From: Desulfobacter hydrogenophilus
GTDB lineage: Bacteria > Desulfobacterota > Desulfobacteria > Desulfobacterales > Desulfobacteraceae
Length of the DNA: 64,000 nucleotides
Assembly (NCBI RefSeq): GCF_004319545.1
Contig: NZ_CP036313.1
Location: forward strand, 2,668,501 to 2,732,500
Direction of reading: 5' to 3'
Within the stretch, counting starts at the first letter, position 1; the number at the start of each line of letters is the position of its first letter. Made by a program: the position numbers and the translations under genes. This document shows positions 7,769-17,400 of this stretch, piece after piece. The notes under the pieces are model-generated. The model had not been told where the DNA came from, searched no databases, and was given only the letters and a program-made list of their open reading frames with translations.

Positions 7769-7949
7769 ACATTTAGGGGAAATCTGTCATAGCAAAACGG
7801 ATAACCTATTGAAATAAAATGGTTTAGAAAGAATTTTATATCCCCCAAAAAATTCGGGTTAAAATAGCCTCAAAAACGGGAACCTTAATTCTTTCTTAAG
7901 GCTTTGAAAAAATTAAATTTTCAAAAAATTATATGACTGTTTTCCCCTC
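7759..7949 (+). mobile_element. miniature element, family 1b, truncated copy
   Basis: From ATTAAACATTTAGGGG onward it matches the element at 8839-9048 with only a handful of differences over about 180 bp. Its left tip is degenerate and its right tip (the last 18 bp or so) is missing after TTTTCCCC. It cuts off the gene at 7316-7768 and forms a direct repeat with the intact copy. Confidence 0.85.
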
Positions 7950-8031
7950 CCGATACGTATGTATGTTTAGCATAACTATCAGAAAGAACATATGTGTAAT
8001 TAATACAGTATTCTTAACAAGGAAAAAAGAA

Positions 8032-8817
8032 ATGAAAAAGAAGATTATATTAGCCATTTTTTTATTTTTGGCCACTCTAATAAATGGAATGGTCCCTGAC
8101 TCTGCAGAAGCCGGATCTGTTGTAATCGCAAGTGATGACTGGATATTTACAAATACAGGATTTTCAAGTCGTCCGGTTGATACATCTAATTTCGCCATTA
8201 ATTTAGCTGAATACCTTACAGGAGATAATATAGGGAAAATACACGCCTACTCAGATTTCCAATCATTAACACAGTCCAGTTTAATAAATACATTGAACAA
8301 TGCCGGATATACTTATACCACCGGGTATGGGATATCTTTTGATCTTGAAACACTATCTCAATATGATGCATTATTTTTTAGTAGTGGGTTGTCAACAGCC
8401 GGTTTAGATGTTCTTGAGGATTATGTTACTGGTGGTGGAAGTGTATATATCCATGCAGGCCTTGGCATGAGTAATCCTAGTGGAGCAGCGACAGCCTGGA
8501 ATGGATTCTTAAGTCAATACGGAATGGGTTTTGGAACCTATTTTATTGGTTTGGGTGGTGCGACAAATATATCAAGCACTCATCCCCTTTTTGATGGCGT
8601 ATCCTCCCTTTACATGCTTAATGGTCACCCAATAACTGGTGATAATATAATCGCAACAACAACGAGTGGAACACCTTTGTTTGCTGCCAATGCAGTGCCT
8701 ATCCCTGGTGCAGGATCAGCTCCAGAACCTTCGGCAATCCCAGAACCTGCAACAATGCTTCTTTTCGGCCTTGGTCTTCTCGGCCTCGCCGGAGGTAACA
8801 GAAAGAAACAGCAATAA
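8032..8817 (+). CDS. secreted PEP-CTERM protein with ThuA/GATase-like body
   Basis: ATG 8032 follows a GGAAAAAAGA stretch and starts a signal peptide (KKKIILAIFLFLATLINGMV). The longer upstream frame lies in mobile-element sequence and is unlikely to be used. The 261-aa product has a body with DALFFSSGLSTAGLDVLEDY and GGGSVYIHAGLG, similar in layout to the protein at 4860-5684. It ends IPEPATMLLFGLGLLGLAGG plus basic residues, a clear PEP-CTERM signal. It lies between two direct copies of the same miniature element. Confidence 0.85.
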   Translation: MKKKIILAIFLFLATLINGMVPDSAEAGSVVIASDDWIFTNTGFSSRPVDTSNFAINLAEYLTGDNIGKIHAYSDFQSLTQSSLINTLNNAGYTYTTGYGISFDLETLSQYDALFFSSGLSTAGLDVLEDYVTGGGSVYIHAGLGMSNPSGAATAWNGFLSQYGMGFGTYFIGLGGATNISSTHPLFDGVSSLYMLNGHPITGDNIIATTTSGTPLFAANAVPIPGAGSAPEPSAIPEPATMLLFGLGLLGLAGGNRKKQQ

Positions 8818-8838
8818 ACTCCTCGTGAGTCGTACCTA

Positions 8839-9048
8839 GGGTGTAATTAAACATTTAGGGGAAATCTGTCATAGCAAAACGGATAACCTATTGAAATAAA
8901 ATGGTTTAGAAAGAATTTTATATCCCCCCAAAAATTCGGGTTAAAATAGCCTCAAAAACGGGAACCTTAATTCTTTCTTAAGGCTTTGAAAAAATTGAAT
9001 TTTCAAAAAATTCTATGACAGATTTCCCCTAAATGTTTAATTGCACCC
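8839..9048 (+). mobile_element. miniature element, family 1b, intact copy (210 bp)
   Basis: 36-bp terminal inverted repeats (8839-8874 and 9013-9048) differ at one position and begin GGGTG(T/C)AATTAAACATTT. No gene lies inside. It is in the same orientation as the truncated copy at 7759-7949; the two flank the PEP-CTERM gene. Confidence 0.88.
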
Positions 9049-9125
9049 ACATTTGGGTGAAGGCCCAATGAAAACATAGCTGCGTTTTCATGAGGCCGAT
9101 ATGCGGACAACCGCTTAACTACTTG

Positions 9126-9150
9126 TTCACGGCGGCTCCGCCGCCGTGAA
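9126..9150. terminator. GC-rich hairpin downstream of the lipoprotein gene
   Basis: An 11-bp stem (TTCACGGCGGC with GCCGCCGTGAA) has a TCC loop. It lies about 30 nt after the stop of the minus-strand gene at 9179. It lacks a T tract, so it could also be a REP-type element. Confidence 0.5.
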
Positions 9151-9178
9151 TTGCGGTGCTGACTTCGTCCAGTACCTT

Positions 9179-10315
9179 TTATTCAGTTGGACGACATTCG
9201 GGCACACTGAGCATCCTAAGTATCTTAGAGGAGACAAAAAACGCGACCATCTGTTCATGCGTCCCCAGAATGTCGCGACGTTCGCGGTCGCCAAACAGCG
9301 TAACCACAACCCTGTAATATCTGCCGTTGACAATGCACGCGACACTGGGCGAGATCACAAAAATTTCCTTCTGGTCGGGTTTGGGTTCGTACACGACTTC
9401 CACCGGATCGGCTCGCGGATCTGGATTCTCAAACTTTAGAACGGCGATAGCGCTTTTAGGCAAAGGTTTCTGAACTTTCAGCGTGATCGAGTAAGAAATC
9501 TCGGTGGGTGTAACACTTCCTTCGAGTAAGATGCCAACATTAACAGTTTTTAGATACTCGCTTTCGGCGTTTGGCGGCAGTAGATGATACACTTGTCCTT
9601 TGTCATGGGCTGAAGCACAGCCAGTTAACGCAGCGACACATTGGACGGTACACACGTTATGATGAGCGTAGGCCAGCAGTTGCTTGCAATAATCCCCTGC
9701 CGGTGTGCATTCATCTTCCGTAGGTTGATCTACAAATAGAGCCGTAGCTAATAGGGCTCCCTTCGTCAAATAAATCATACGCAGTGGATTACCCGTCGCA
9801 GCGGATATTTTGCCAGTTGTTGCCTTGGCTTGATCCAAAGACCCAGGGGGTAGGCGCAGATACGTTGCATTAATTCGACCGATGTAAACACAACCTCCTT
9901 TGGGAACTGTGAAACTCGGCCCACCAGTCGGCAGAAAAAACGGCTTGTCCGAAAGGCTTTTAGCCCGTACATCAAGTCCTGCCACAAAATAATTTCCAGG
10001 AGGCAATACCAGCCTAAAGTTTTGAAAACACACACCTACATCGTTCGGTCCTTCTGTGAACAATTCCCAGATTGCCATGCCGTCGGCGATGTCGTATATC
10101 ACGTCGTGCCCACCCGTCATTTGCCTAATATGCAACATCAAGTCAATGGGTGGCTCTGGCAGCGAAGCCAAATCTGTGGGGTTGATCCTAATGACCATGG
10201 TACCCAGCACTTCCTGCGGCTGCGATTCCGCATGGTGTTGCGCCTGGTTCGTAGCGGCGCATCCAGCGATTGTTACCATAACAATTATTAAAAGGACGGA
10301 CATGAATCGTGTCAT
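9179..10315 (-). CDS. predicted lipoprotein of unknown function
   Basis: The 378-aa product starts MTRFMSVLLIIVMVTIAGC, a lipoprotein signal with the lipid-anchored Cys at position 19. The mature part is rich in beta-strand patterns (LVLPPGNYFVAGLDV) and has a Cys-rich middle (DYCKQLLAYAHHNVCTVQC). I do not recognise a family. The gene stands alone between mobile-element debris, with a hairpin at its 3' end. Confidence 0.6.
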   Translation of the reverse strand: MTRFMSVLLIIVMVTIAGCAATNQAQHHAESQPQEVLGTMVIRINPTDLASLPEPPIDLMLHIRQMTGGHDVIYDIADGMAIWELFTEGPNDVGVCFQNFRLVLPPGNYFVAGLDVRAKSLSDKPFFLPTGGPSFTVPKGGCVYIGRINATYLRLPPGSLDQAKATTGKISAATGNPLRMIYLTKGALLATALFVDQPTEDECTPAGDYCKQLLAYAHHNVCTVQCVAALTGCASAHDKGQVYHLLPPNAESEYLKTVNVGILLEGSVTPTEISYSITLKVQKPLPKSAIAVLKFENPDPRADPVEVVYEPKPDQKEIFVISPSVACIVNGRYYRVVVTLFGDRERRDILGTHEQMVAFFVSSKILRMLSVPECRPTE

Positions 10316-10876
10316 ATCAATACCCCCTTTTCAATTTCGCTCGCCTAATGGTCGAGTTGACCAGTCAAGATTCCCTGATAACCGGCCAATCATCTGCTGG
10401 CGCATCCTCATTTTTAAATTTCCTTTATTGTATCAAAGAATCGAACTTGAGCTTATATTTTTTTCCATTTTGCCCAAAAAAAAACGGTTGGTAAACCAGG
10501 AAAGCATCTAATAGGGGGGTTTTGGACAAAACCCCCCTATTTAGAATTTGTGATGGGCTCACAAATGATAACGGGAAATTGAAAAAATTTAGAATAAGCT
10601 GGGGCTATCGGGCATGGCTTCGTAACTTTCAGCCCCCGTTTTGGCATGGACTCCTACATCAAACGATCGTTTTTTGAGACTCAATAAAAAGGTCTGTCAT
10701 ATTTCTAAAACAAAAGTACCGAGCACTGCTTCTGCCATTTCTCACTTTTCTGAAATCGTTGGCAGTCCGCTTTTATACCATTAAAGCTTGCCTTGATATT
10801 ACTCATTTTGTTCAAAAAGATCCTTCGAAGCATCAATAAAAACATTCTCTTTTGCCTTTACGTTAAACCTACGTTT
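10316..10876. other. gene-free stretch with hairpin and insertion-sequence scar
   Basis: It holds a perfect 13-bp inverted repeat (10511-10523 with 10528-10540, AGGGGGGTTTT) with a GGAC loop, followed by the IS remnant listed next. The remainder up to 10876 shows no convincing gene; a 33-codon minus-strand frame there has no supporting signal. Confidence 0.5.
10539..10650 (-). mobile_element. left-end remnant of the ISKra4-type element
   Basis: About 110 bp match, with one difference, the first 115 bp of the insertion sequence at 26223-28465 in opposite orientation. The terminal repeat ending CCCCCGTTTTGGCATGG is included. No transposase sequence is present, so this is a deletion scar or solo end. 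Confidence 0.88.
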
Positions 10877-11881
10877 TTATTTATAAATTAATTGCATATC
10901 CGAAATATTTTTTTTAATTTTTTCTGCCAATAGAATTGGCTGTAGCACTTTAACTTCTACTCCAAAGGACAATACCCATGATATTATTTCAGGTTCAGAG
11001 GATGAGGTAAACATCAGAACAATCTTCCCATCTTCCGTATGAGTTATACTTTGATCCGGACTCCAAATACGTTCTGCGACATAGTCAGCAGCCCACCCAC
11101 TGAACTCAACAGTAACCTGAAAAGCCTTTCCTTGAATAACGCCAAAATGTTGATTGAACGCTTTTTCAAAATTATAATCGCCGGGAAATTCATAGTGAGT
11201 ATCTGTCTCCTCAATTGCTTCTATCCTATGAACTGCAAGAAGCGGATCAAACTCCGGCTCCTTGTACGGTCTTCCCGGAAATATTGCCATTTTAGCATGC
11301 AAATACATTGTGTCCTTATGGGAAAAAATTTTTAACGGCTTAATATAAAAAAGTTTTGCCTTTGATTCAGAGATGCTTTTGTATTTTATTTTGCAGATTT
11401 GTCTGTCTTCCATTGCAGAAATCAAATCAAGAATAATCTGATGGTATTCTGTGTAATCAATACTTCCAGGAATAATACTGGCAAAATGCTTTGAAGAAGG
11501 ATTACATTTTGGGGGCAGTTGCGACCGGCTTTTTTCAATAGCAGTTGTAGCTTCATTAAAAAGCTGTTTCCCCAGCAAGTGTTTTGCAAATGCATGGCAC
11601 ATCTGAAGAACACCCAACTCAGTTTCTGAAAGATTGACTGGTAAAATCGTTTTGGGACGCTCTATCCGGAAATATTTTTGCCTCCCGTGATACGATTCTT
11701 CTATCTTTACACTGTATGACAGGGTGATATCATCAATGAGCCTCAAGACAGTCTGCTTTGAACAATCCAGCATTTGTGCCAGTTCGCTTAGCGATCTTTT
11801 TTTACCGGTGAACATCATATGAGCGAAAAGACTGATAATTTTTTGACCATACGTTTTTGATGAATTTCTCTTTTTGGGCAT
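10877..11881 (-). CDS. WYL-domain transcriptional regulator
   Basis: The 334-aa product has an N-terminal winged helix-turn-helix (RSLSELAQMLDCSKQTVLRL, about residues 31-50), a WYL domain in the middle (ICKIKYKSIS to KPLKIFSHKDTMYLHA) and a C-terminal WCX-like region. WYL regulators sense ligands, often nucleotides or nucleic acid, and control stress or defence genes; BrxR and CapW are examples. It is divergent from the DUF4116 gene, with an inverted repeat in the shared promoter region that may be its operator. Its target is inferred from position only. Confidence 0.85.
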   Translation of the reverse strand: MPKKRNSSKTYGQKIISLFAHMMFTGKKRSLSELAQMLDCSKQTVLRLIDDITLSYSVKIEESYHGRQKYFRIERPKTILPVNLSETELGVLQMCHAFAKHLLGKQLFNEATTAIEKSRSQLPPKCNPSSKHFASIIPGSIDYTEYHQIILDLISAMEDRQICKIKYKSISESKAKLFYIKPLKIFSHKDTMYLHAKMAIFPGRPYKEPEFDPLLAVHRIEAIEETDTHYEFPGDYNFEKAFNQHFGVIQGKAFQVTVEFSGWAADYVAERIWSPDQSITHTEDGKIVLMFTSSSEPEIISWVLSFGVEVKVLQPILLAEKIKKNISDMQLIYK

Positions 11882-11912
11882 GTTGAAGACCTTTTTTAAA
11901 AAAGTATAACAT

Positions 11913-11931
11913 CGTTCCGTTTAATGGAACG
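11913..11931. promoter_or_regulatory. candidate operator between the WYL and DUF4116 genes
   Basis: CGTTCC and GGAACG flank a 7-bp centre (GTTTAAT), about 30 nt upstream of the WYL start and 47 nt upstream of the DUF4116 start. A dyad in a divergent promoter region is typical for such a regulator. Confidence 0.45.
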
Positions 11932-11977
11932 GTATCATGATACTCTACAAAAAATCAATCAAATGGAGGATTTTGAA

Positions 11978-12337
11978 ATGAAGTTAATATCCAATAGAAA
12001 AGAAGCGTTGCAGACGGTTATGAAAGACGGCATGAAGCTTCGAATCGTTTCGAAAGAGTTGCAGAATGATAAAGAAATCGTATTGGCTGCTATCGAAAAC
12101 AATCAGTCTGCATTTCAGTTCGCCTCAGAAAACTTGCAGAAAGATGAAGGATTGGCCAGCCGGGTTGTCAAAAATAATGCATATTACTTCAACATCATTG
12201 ATCCAGTGTCAGGCTTAAAATATGACATTCCAATGTTATCTTCAACTGCCCCAAACTATTTTTATTCATATATTTATTATGTGAAATTTAGAGAACACTC
12301 CCCAGATACCTTTGACAAAATGTTGAGGTGGGATTGA
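11978..12337 (+). CDS. DUF4116-like small protein
   Basis: I chose ATG 11978 because GGAGG (11964-11968) sits 9 nt upstream. The 119-aa product contains two copies of a short repeat, LQTVMKDGMKLRIVSKELQN followed by VLAAIENNQSAFQFASENLQ. This fits DUF4116-type repeats (DxExVLxAVxxNGxALxxAS). Function unknown. It lies between the WYL regulator and a GIY-YIG nuclease and may be co-expressed with the nuclease. Confidence 0.65.
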   Translation: MKLISNRKEALQTVMKDGMKLRIVSKELQNDKEIVLAAIENNQSAFQFASENLQKDEGLASRVVKNNAYYFNIIDPVSGLKYDIPMLSSTAPNYFYSYIYYVKFREHSPDTFDKMLRWD

Positions 12338-12431
12338 TTATTATTAATTTGATTAAATCGGTTGCAATTGAAATGTTCATCCAAAGAAATTTATCTGTAA
12401 TTTAATGCCAATACTAAGGAAAAAGGATATC

Positions 12432-13163
12432 ATGTTAAAAAAAAACGGAGACCGATTCCCTTCAGAGGTTATTAGTAAATTAAAAAATTATGTTTACCGC
12501 CTTATTGATCCAAGGAATGGAGAAACTTTTTACGTCGGCAAAGGGAAAGGGAATCGGATTTTCTCCCATGTTCAAGGTGATACAGAGAAAGATGCTCTCT
12601 GTGAAAAAATGACTAAGATTCGGGAGATTCACCTTGCAGGCTTTGATGTGGCCCATGTGATTCATCGTCATGGAATGGATGAAAAAACTGCGTTCGAAGT
12701 AGAGGCTGCACTAATTGATGCATATCCAGGGCTTACAAATGTTATGACCGGGCATGGTAATTCTGATTTCGGAACTATGCACGCAAAGGAAATTATCAAA
12801 CACTATTGTGCCGAAATTGCTGTATTTCATCACAAAGCCATTTTAATAAGTGTCAATCGAAGTGCTTCTGAAGTATCTTTATATGAGGCGACAAGATATG
12901 CATGGCGTCTTAACAAAAAAAAAGCAGAATTCGCAGACGTTATCTTGTCAACATTACAAGGGCTCATAGTAGGTGCCTTCGTCGCAGAAGAATGGCTTGA
13001 TGCAACAGATAAAAATTTCCCTGGCAAAGAAAATATTCCAGGGCGCTATGGTTTTACTGGGAATGAGGCTTCAAAAGAAATTCGTGACCTATATGTTGAC
13101 AAAAGGATTCCCGATAAATATCGCAAAAAAGGTGCTGCTAACCCAATAAAATATACATGGTAA
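12432..13163 (+). CDS. GIY-YIG nuclease of the LEM-3-like type
   Basis: ATG 12432 has an AAGGA site upstream. Residues about 17-45 read YVYRLIDPRNGETFYVGKGKG: the first strand VYRL corresponds to GIY and FYVGKG to YIG. An acidic residue follows in FEVEAALIDAYPGLTN. The second half (NRSASEVSLYEATRYAWRL, then GRYGFTGNEASKEIRDLYVD) is typical of bacterial LEM-3-like GIY-YIG proteins of unknown role. It could be a DNA nuclease in defence or mobile-element biology; the neighbouring WYL regulator supports the former only weakly. 243 aa. Confidence 0.75.
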   Translation: MLKKNGDRFPSEVISKLKNYVYRLIDPRNGETFYVGKGKGNRIFSHVQGDTEKDALCEKMTKIREIHLAGFDVAHVIHRHGMDEKTAFEVEAALIDAYPGLTNVMTGHGNSDFGTMHAKEIIKHYCAEIAVFHHKAILISVNRSASEVSLYEATRYAWRLNKKKAEFADVILSTLQGLIVGAFVAEEWLDATDKNFPGKENIPGRYGFTGNEASKEIRDLYVDKRIPDKYRKKGAANPIKYTW

Positions 13164-13322
13164 AAAGCAGACCAGATAGAATATTGAGATGTAGTAGGCG
13201 GCCAGGGTGTTAAGCAGTTCCTTTAGGGGCTTTCCTACTATAATACTCTTTTCGAATACGAATACGCTTTATCATACCTCTGCTATGCAGAAGGTCGATG
13301 ATTTTACCCACAGGAAGAAAAT

Positions 13323-14399
13323 ATGGTACAAAATACTCAATTAGCCCAATCTTATTGGCCACGGTCTGGTTATGACCAAAGGAACCGATCCCATGTCCCA
13401 TTCCCGGGAGCCGAGTACGGTAAAATTATTCGCAGGGTCTCGCTTCCAAGCTCACAAGATGGAAGAAAAGTCACCCTTAGGGGGGGATGCGTGATGACGG
13501 ATACAATGATTTTACGGGTTGAGTATGATAATAGCTTATCTGCGATCTCCATTGATGGAAAAATTTTATGGTCCGTTAGATTGCGCGACGCAGAGAATAA
13601 GCGGCCTCAGCATTGCTCGTTACCCGTGGCGCTTGAAGATGGTGCGTGTTTGGTTGCGCTTTCCGATAGTATTTGTGTATATGACGCCAACGGGCATCGT
13701 GTATTCCAAGAACAGATTTTTCTTCCTGATGACTCTGGTTGCGCGCCAAACATTACAAAAGCAGGACAAATTCTTTATTCAAGTATAAACGGAGAGATCT
13801 GGTGTGTTGACTCGATGGGAGTAAGAGAGGTTGGGTGTTTTGGTTATGATGTTCTTCCACCCGCAATCTATCCCGATAACTCGTTAGCTATAGCGGGTTA
13901 TTATGGAGATGGATTTTGCCGCGTCAGTCTTGACGGCCAAATGGTCTGGAAAACGGAATTCAAAGAGGCGGATATGTTGCCAACGATTAATCAGGACAAT
14001 ATTGCTGCGGTTGGATCTAAGAATGATAAGAAGTCGGCTTTTTTTTCTCCTAATGGAACGCTTCTTGGTACGTACGCCAGAGCCTCTGTTTTTGCAGAAT
14101 ATTCTCCAGACTCATGGATTGCGCGTTCAGATAAATGGGTAGCGAAGTTAACTGTCGATGGGAGTGAGTGTTGGACGCATTCGCTGCGAGATGACACGAA
14201 TTTGGGGCATTGTCAGCCGATTGTTGATAGTGAGGGAAGAATTTATTTGCTTGATGACGGTAAACTTCTGTGTCTTACCGGAGAGGGCGAGATCGTTTTT
14301 TCCACGGATGTCCATGGTAGCTCGTGGGGAGGACTTAGTTGTGTTTCCCCAGGAAAAATGGCCTATGTTGGAGCGGGAATGTTACAAATCATAGAGTAA
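13323..14399 (+). CDS. PQQ-like beta-propeller repeat protein, probably cytoplasmic
   Basis: The 358-aa product has repeated blade-like segments: GKILWSVRLRDAE, GEIWCVDSMG, DGQMVWKTEF, DGSECWTHSL, GKLLCLTGEGEIVFSTD. This pattern is typical of PQQ/quinoprotein-like propellers. No signal peptide is visible. ATG 13323 is preceded by CAGGAAG. The gene sits alone just upstream of recC; no function can be assigned. Confidence 0.65.
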   Translation: MVQNTQLAQSYWPRSGYDQRNRSHVPFPGAEYGKIIRRVSLPSSQDGRKVTLRGGCVMTDTMILRVEYDNSLSAISIDGKILWSVRLRDAENKRPQHCSLPVALEDGACLVALSDSICVYDANGHRVFQEQIFLPDDSGCAPNITKAGQILYSSINGEIWCVDSMGVREVGCFGYDVLPPAIYPDNSLAIAGYYGDGFCRVSLDGQMVWKTEFKEADMLPTINQDNIAAVGSKNDKKSAFFSPNGTLLGTYARASVFAEYSPDSWIARSDKWVAKLTVDGSECWTHSLRDDTNLGHCQPIVDSEGRIYLLDDGKLLCLTGEGEIVFSTDVHGSSWGGLSCVSPGKMAYVGAGMLQIIE

Positions 14400-14462
14400 C
14401 AAGGTCAGTTTACTGAACAACAAACGTCTTTTCGGAAGTTATTAATAATTTAAGGAATATTG

Positions 14463-17400
14463 ATGAAAAACAATTCCGGACAGAGTCTTTCCTCCGGCCT
14501 TTCGATTATACATTCCAACCATTTGGAATATTTAAAACAGGTGGCTGTAGAATGGATTAAGAACCATCCTTTACAGGTACTGGAGACTGAGCAATTTATT
14601 GTCCAGAGCAACGGTATGGCCCAGTGGCTGAAGCTGGCCCTGGCGGCCAACGAAGGGTGCGGTATCAGTGCAGGAATTGAGATGAAGCTGCCGGGTCGGT
14701 ATGTGTGGGCGGCATACAGGGCGGTATTGGGCAGCGACACCATTCCCGAAGAATCTCCCTATGACAAAGATCGACTGATCTGGCGGATTTTCCGACTCTT
14801 GCCCATGCTTTCCGATGAATCCATTTTTGATCCTTTGAATCGCTTCCTTGAACAGGATAAGGATCTGCGCAAACGGAGCCAACTTGCCGGCCATCTAGCG
14901 GATCTTTATGACCAGTACCAGGTGTATCGGGCCGACTGGCTTGAAGATTGGGCCAAAGGACGTAACCATCTGGCCAGAGTGGCGGGAACGCCGGTTCCCC
15001 TGAATGAAAATCAGAAATGGCAAGCTGAACTCTGGCGCAGGATTAAGGCTGATGTCCCGGACGAATGTAGAACCATAGGCCGGGCCGATCTCCACCACAA
15101 ATTTCTGGAAAAGGCTCGAACATTAGACGGACAGCGGCCCGGAGAATTGCCTCCCCGGGTCATTGTGTTCGGAATTTCATCCCTGCCTCGCCAGGTGCTG
15201 GAAACTTTGTATGCGGTATCCTCCATGTGCCAGGTTTTGCTTTTTGTCCATAATCCCTGCCGTCATTTCTGGGCCGACATCATTGAAGACAGGGAGCTTT
15301 TGCGTATTGAGCACGCCAGGCACAAAACCAAGGCTGGCATGCCCATTCCCCTGGCACCCGAACAGCTGCACCAGCATGCCAATCCCCTGCTTGCAGCGTG
15401 GGGGAAACAGGGGAGAGATTACATCGGCCTACTTTATGGGTATGACGAGCCGAAAAATTATGAAACAGATTTTTCTCAAATTGACCTGTTTGAAGATTTT
15501 ACAGTACCAGGTGCCTACAATCCAATTTTGAAGCAGGTCCAGCAAGCTATTCTGGACCTTTCCCCGCTGCCCAGCGATGAGGAGAAAAAACAAATGGTTG
15601 CACCCAAAGATGAGTCCATTTGTTTTCACATAGCCCACAGCCGGCAGCGTGAAGTGGAAGTCCTCCAGGACCAGCTCCTCTATTGTTATGAAACCATAGA
15701 GGACTTAAAGCCTCGGGATGTTATTGTAATGACCCCTGATATTGAGGCCTATGCCCCTCATATAGAAGCGGTATTTGGAAACCTGTCTTCCACAGATTCC
15801 AGGTTTATTCCATTTACTATTGCCGATAAGCCCAACCGGGAGAGCGTACCTCTGCTCAAAGCACTGGAAACTCTTTTGCACCTGCCGGATTCTCGCATGG
15901 GGGTCAGTGAGGTCATGGACCTTCTTGACGTTGGGGCCTTCAGAAAACGCTTCTGCATTGAAGCAACTGATTTACCCAAATTACGGCAATGGACTGAAGG
16001 CGCCGGTATTTCCTGGGGACTGAATGGAGAACAACGAACCCTGTTCGATCTGCCCGGCGGACTGGAACAGAACACCTGGGCCTTTGGCCTTGACCGTATG
16101 CTTTTAGGCTATGCCGTGGGCAACGGCGGGGAATGGAATGGTATTGAACCCTATGACGAAGTGGGTGGGCTTGATGCGGCCTTGGTCGGGCCCTTATACG
16201 ACGTAATTGGGCAACTGGAAAGCGTGTGGCAGGATCTGAACCAAACGGGAAATCCAGCGGCTTGGTGCCAGAATATCCGTAATCTGGCTCGGGACTGTTT
16301 TCTGGTCCAGGAAAGTCAGGATCAATTAACTCTCAGTCGTTTGGATCAAATTCTGGACCAGTGGCTTGATGCCTGTACCCAGGCACAGCTTGATGAAGAA
16401 TTACCCCTGGCCGTAGTACGGGAATTTATACTGGCCAAAATGAAGGAGTCCAGCATCTCCCAGCGGTTTCTGGCTGGTATGGTTAATTTTGGCACATTGA
16501 TGCCCATGCGGGCCATTCCCTTTAAGGTGGTCTGCCTTCTGGGTATGAATGACGGAGAATTCCCCAGAAGCCATCCCCCCCTTGATTTTGATCTAATGGC
16601 AGGCAAAGGGCTTTACCGGCCTGGAGACCGGTCCCGACGGGAGGATGACCGGTATCTTTTTCTTGAAGCCCTGCTTTCGGCCCGGGAGCGACTGTACATC
16701 TCCTATGTGGGGAGGGATGACCGGGACAACAGTGAACGCATGCCTTCGGTCCTGGTGGGACAGTTCCGGGATTATATTAAGGCCGGGTGGCGTCTGGATA
16801 ATGCTGGAGACGAAAACCCAAGCAGGGCGCTGCTGGATATCCTGACCTGCCTCCATCCCCTGCAACCTTTTAGTCGGGACTATTTTCTTAATAACAACTC
16901 CGGTCTGTTTACCTACTCTCACGAGTGGAGAATCTCACTTGATTCTGAGGAGGCAAAGCGCCCAGATAAAGATAGAAATCAACTCTTGGATGCGCCTGAT
17001 TTTGAAGGGATTTTAAACTTGGGCTCCCTAATTCGGTTTTTTAAAAATCCGGTCAAGTATTTTTTGAACCAGCGTCTGTCCATCCGGTTTGATGATCTGT
17101 CCCTGACCAATCAGGATCAGGAGCCTTTTGCCCTGGATTTTCTGGCGCCTTTTGGACTGGGAAAGCAACTGTTGGAAGCAGGACTTCATGCAGTGGATTC
17201 AGACGTCTGTTCTGCCGTAACAACCGAGGCCCTTCGCCTGACCCGCACAGGGAATTTGCCCATGGCCGGATTCGGTAATCTTGCTGCAGACGAACTTTCA
17301 GGACCGGTGATGAATATGTTGGAAGGCCATCAGACTCTGTTGGATCAATGGCCCTGTCCCTGCGATCCCCTAGAAATTTCCCTGAGAATTGAATCTGATA

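Noticed and set aside
7933..8031. Upstream extension of the PEP-CTERM gene at 8032
   Set aside because: The extension begins in mobile-element sequence and lacks a signal peptide; ATG 8032 gives a clean signal peptide.
10511..10540. Perfect 13-bp hairpin as a terminator of the lipoprotein gene
   Set aside because: It lies upstream, not downstream, of that minus-strand gene and has no T tract; its role is open.
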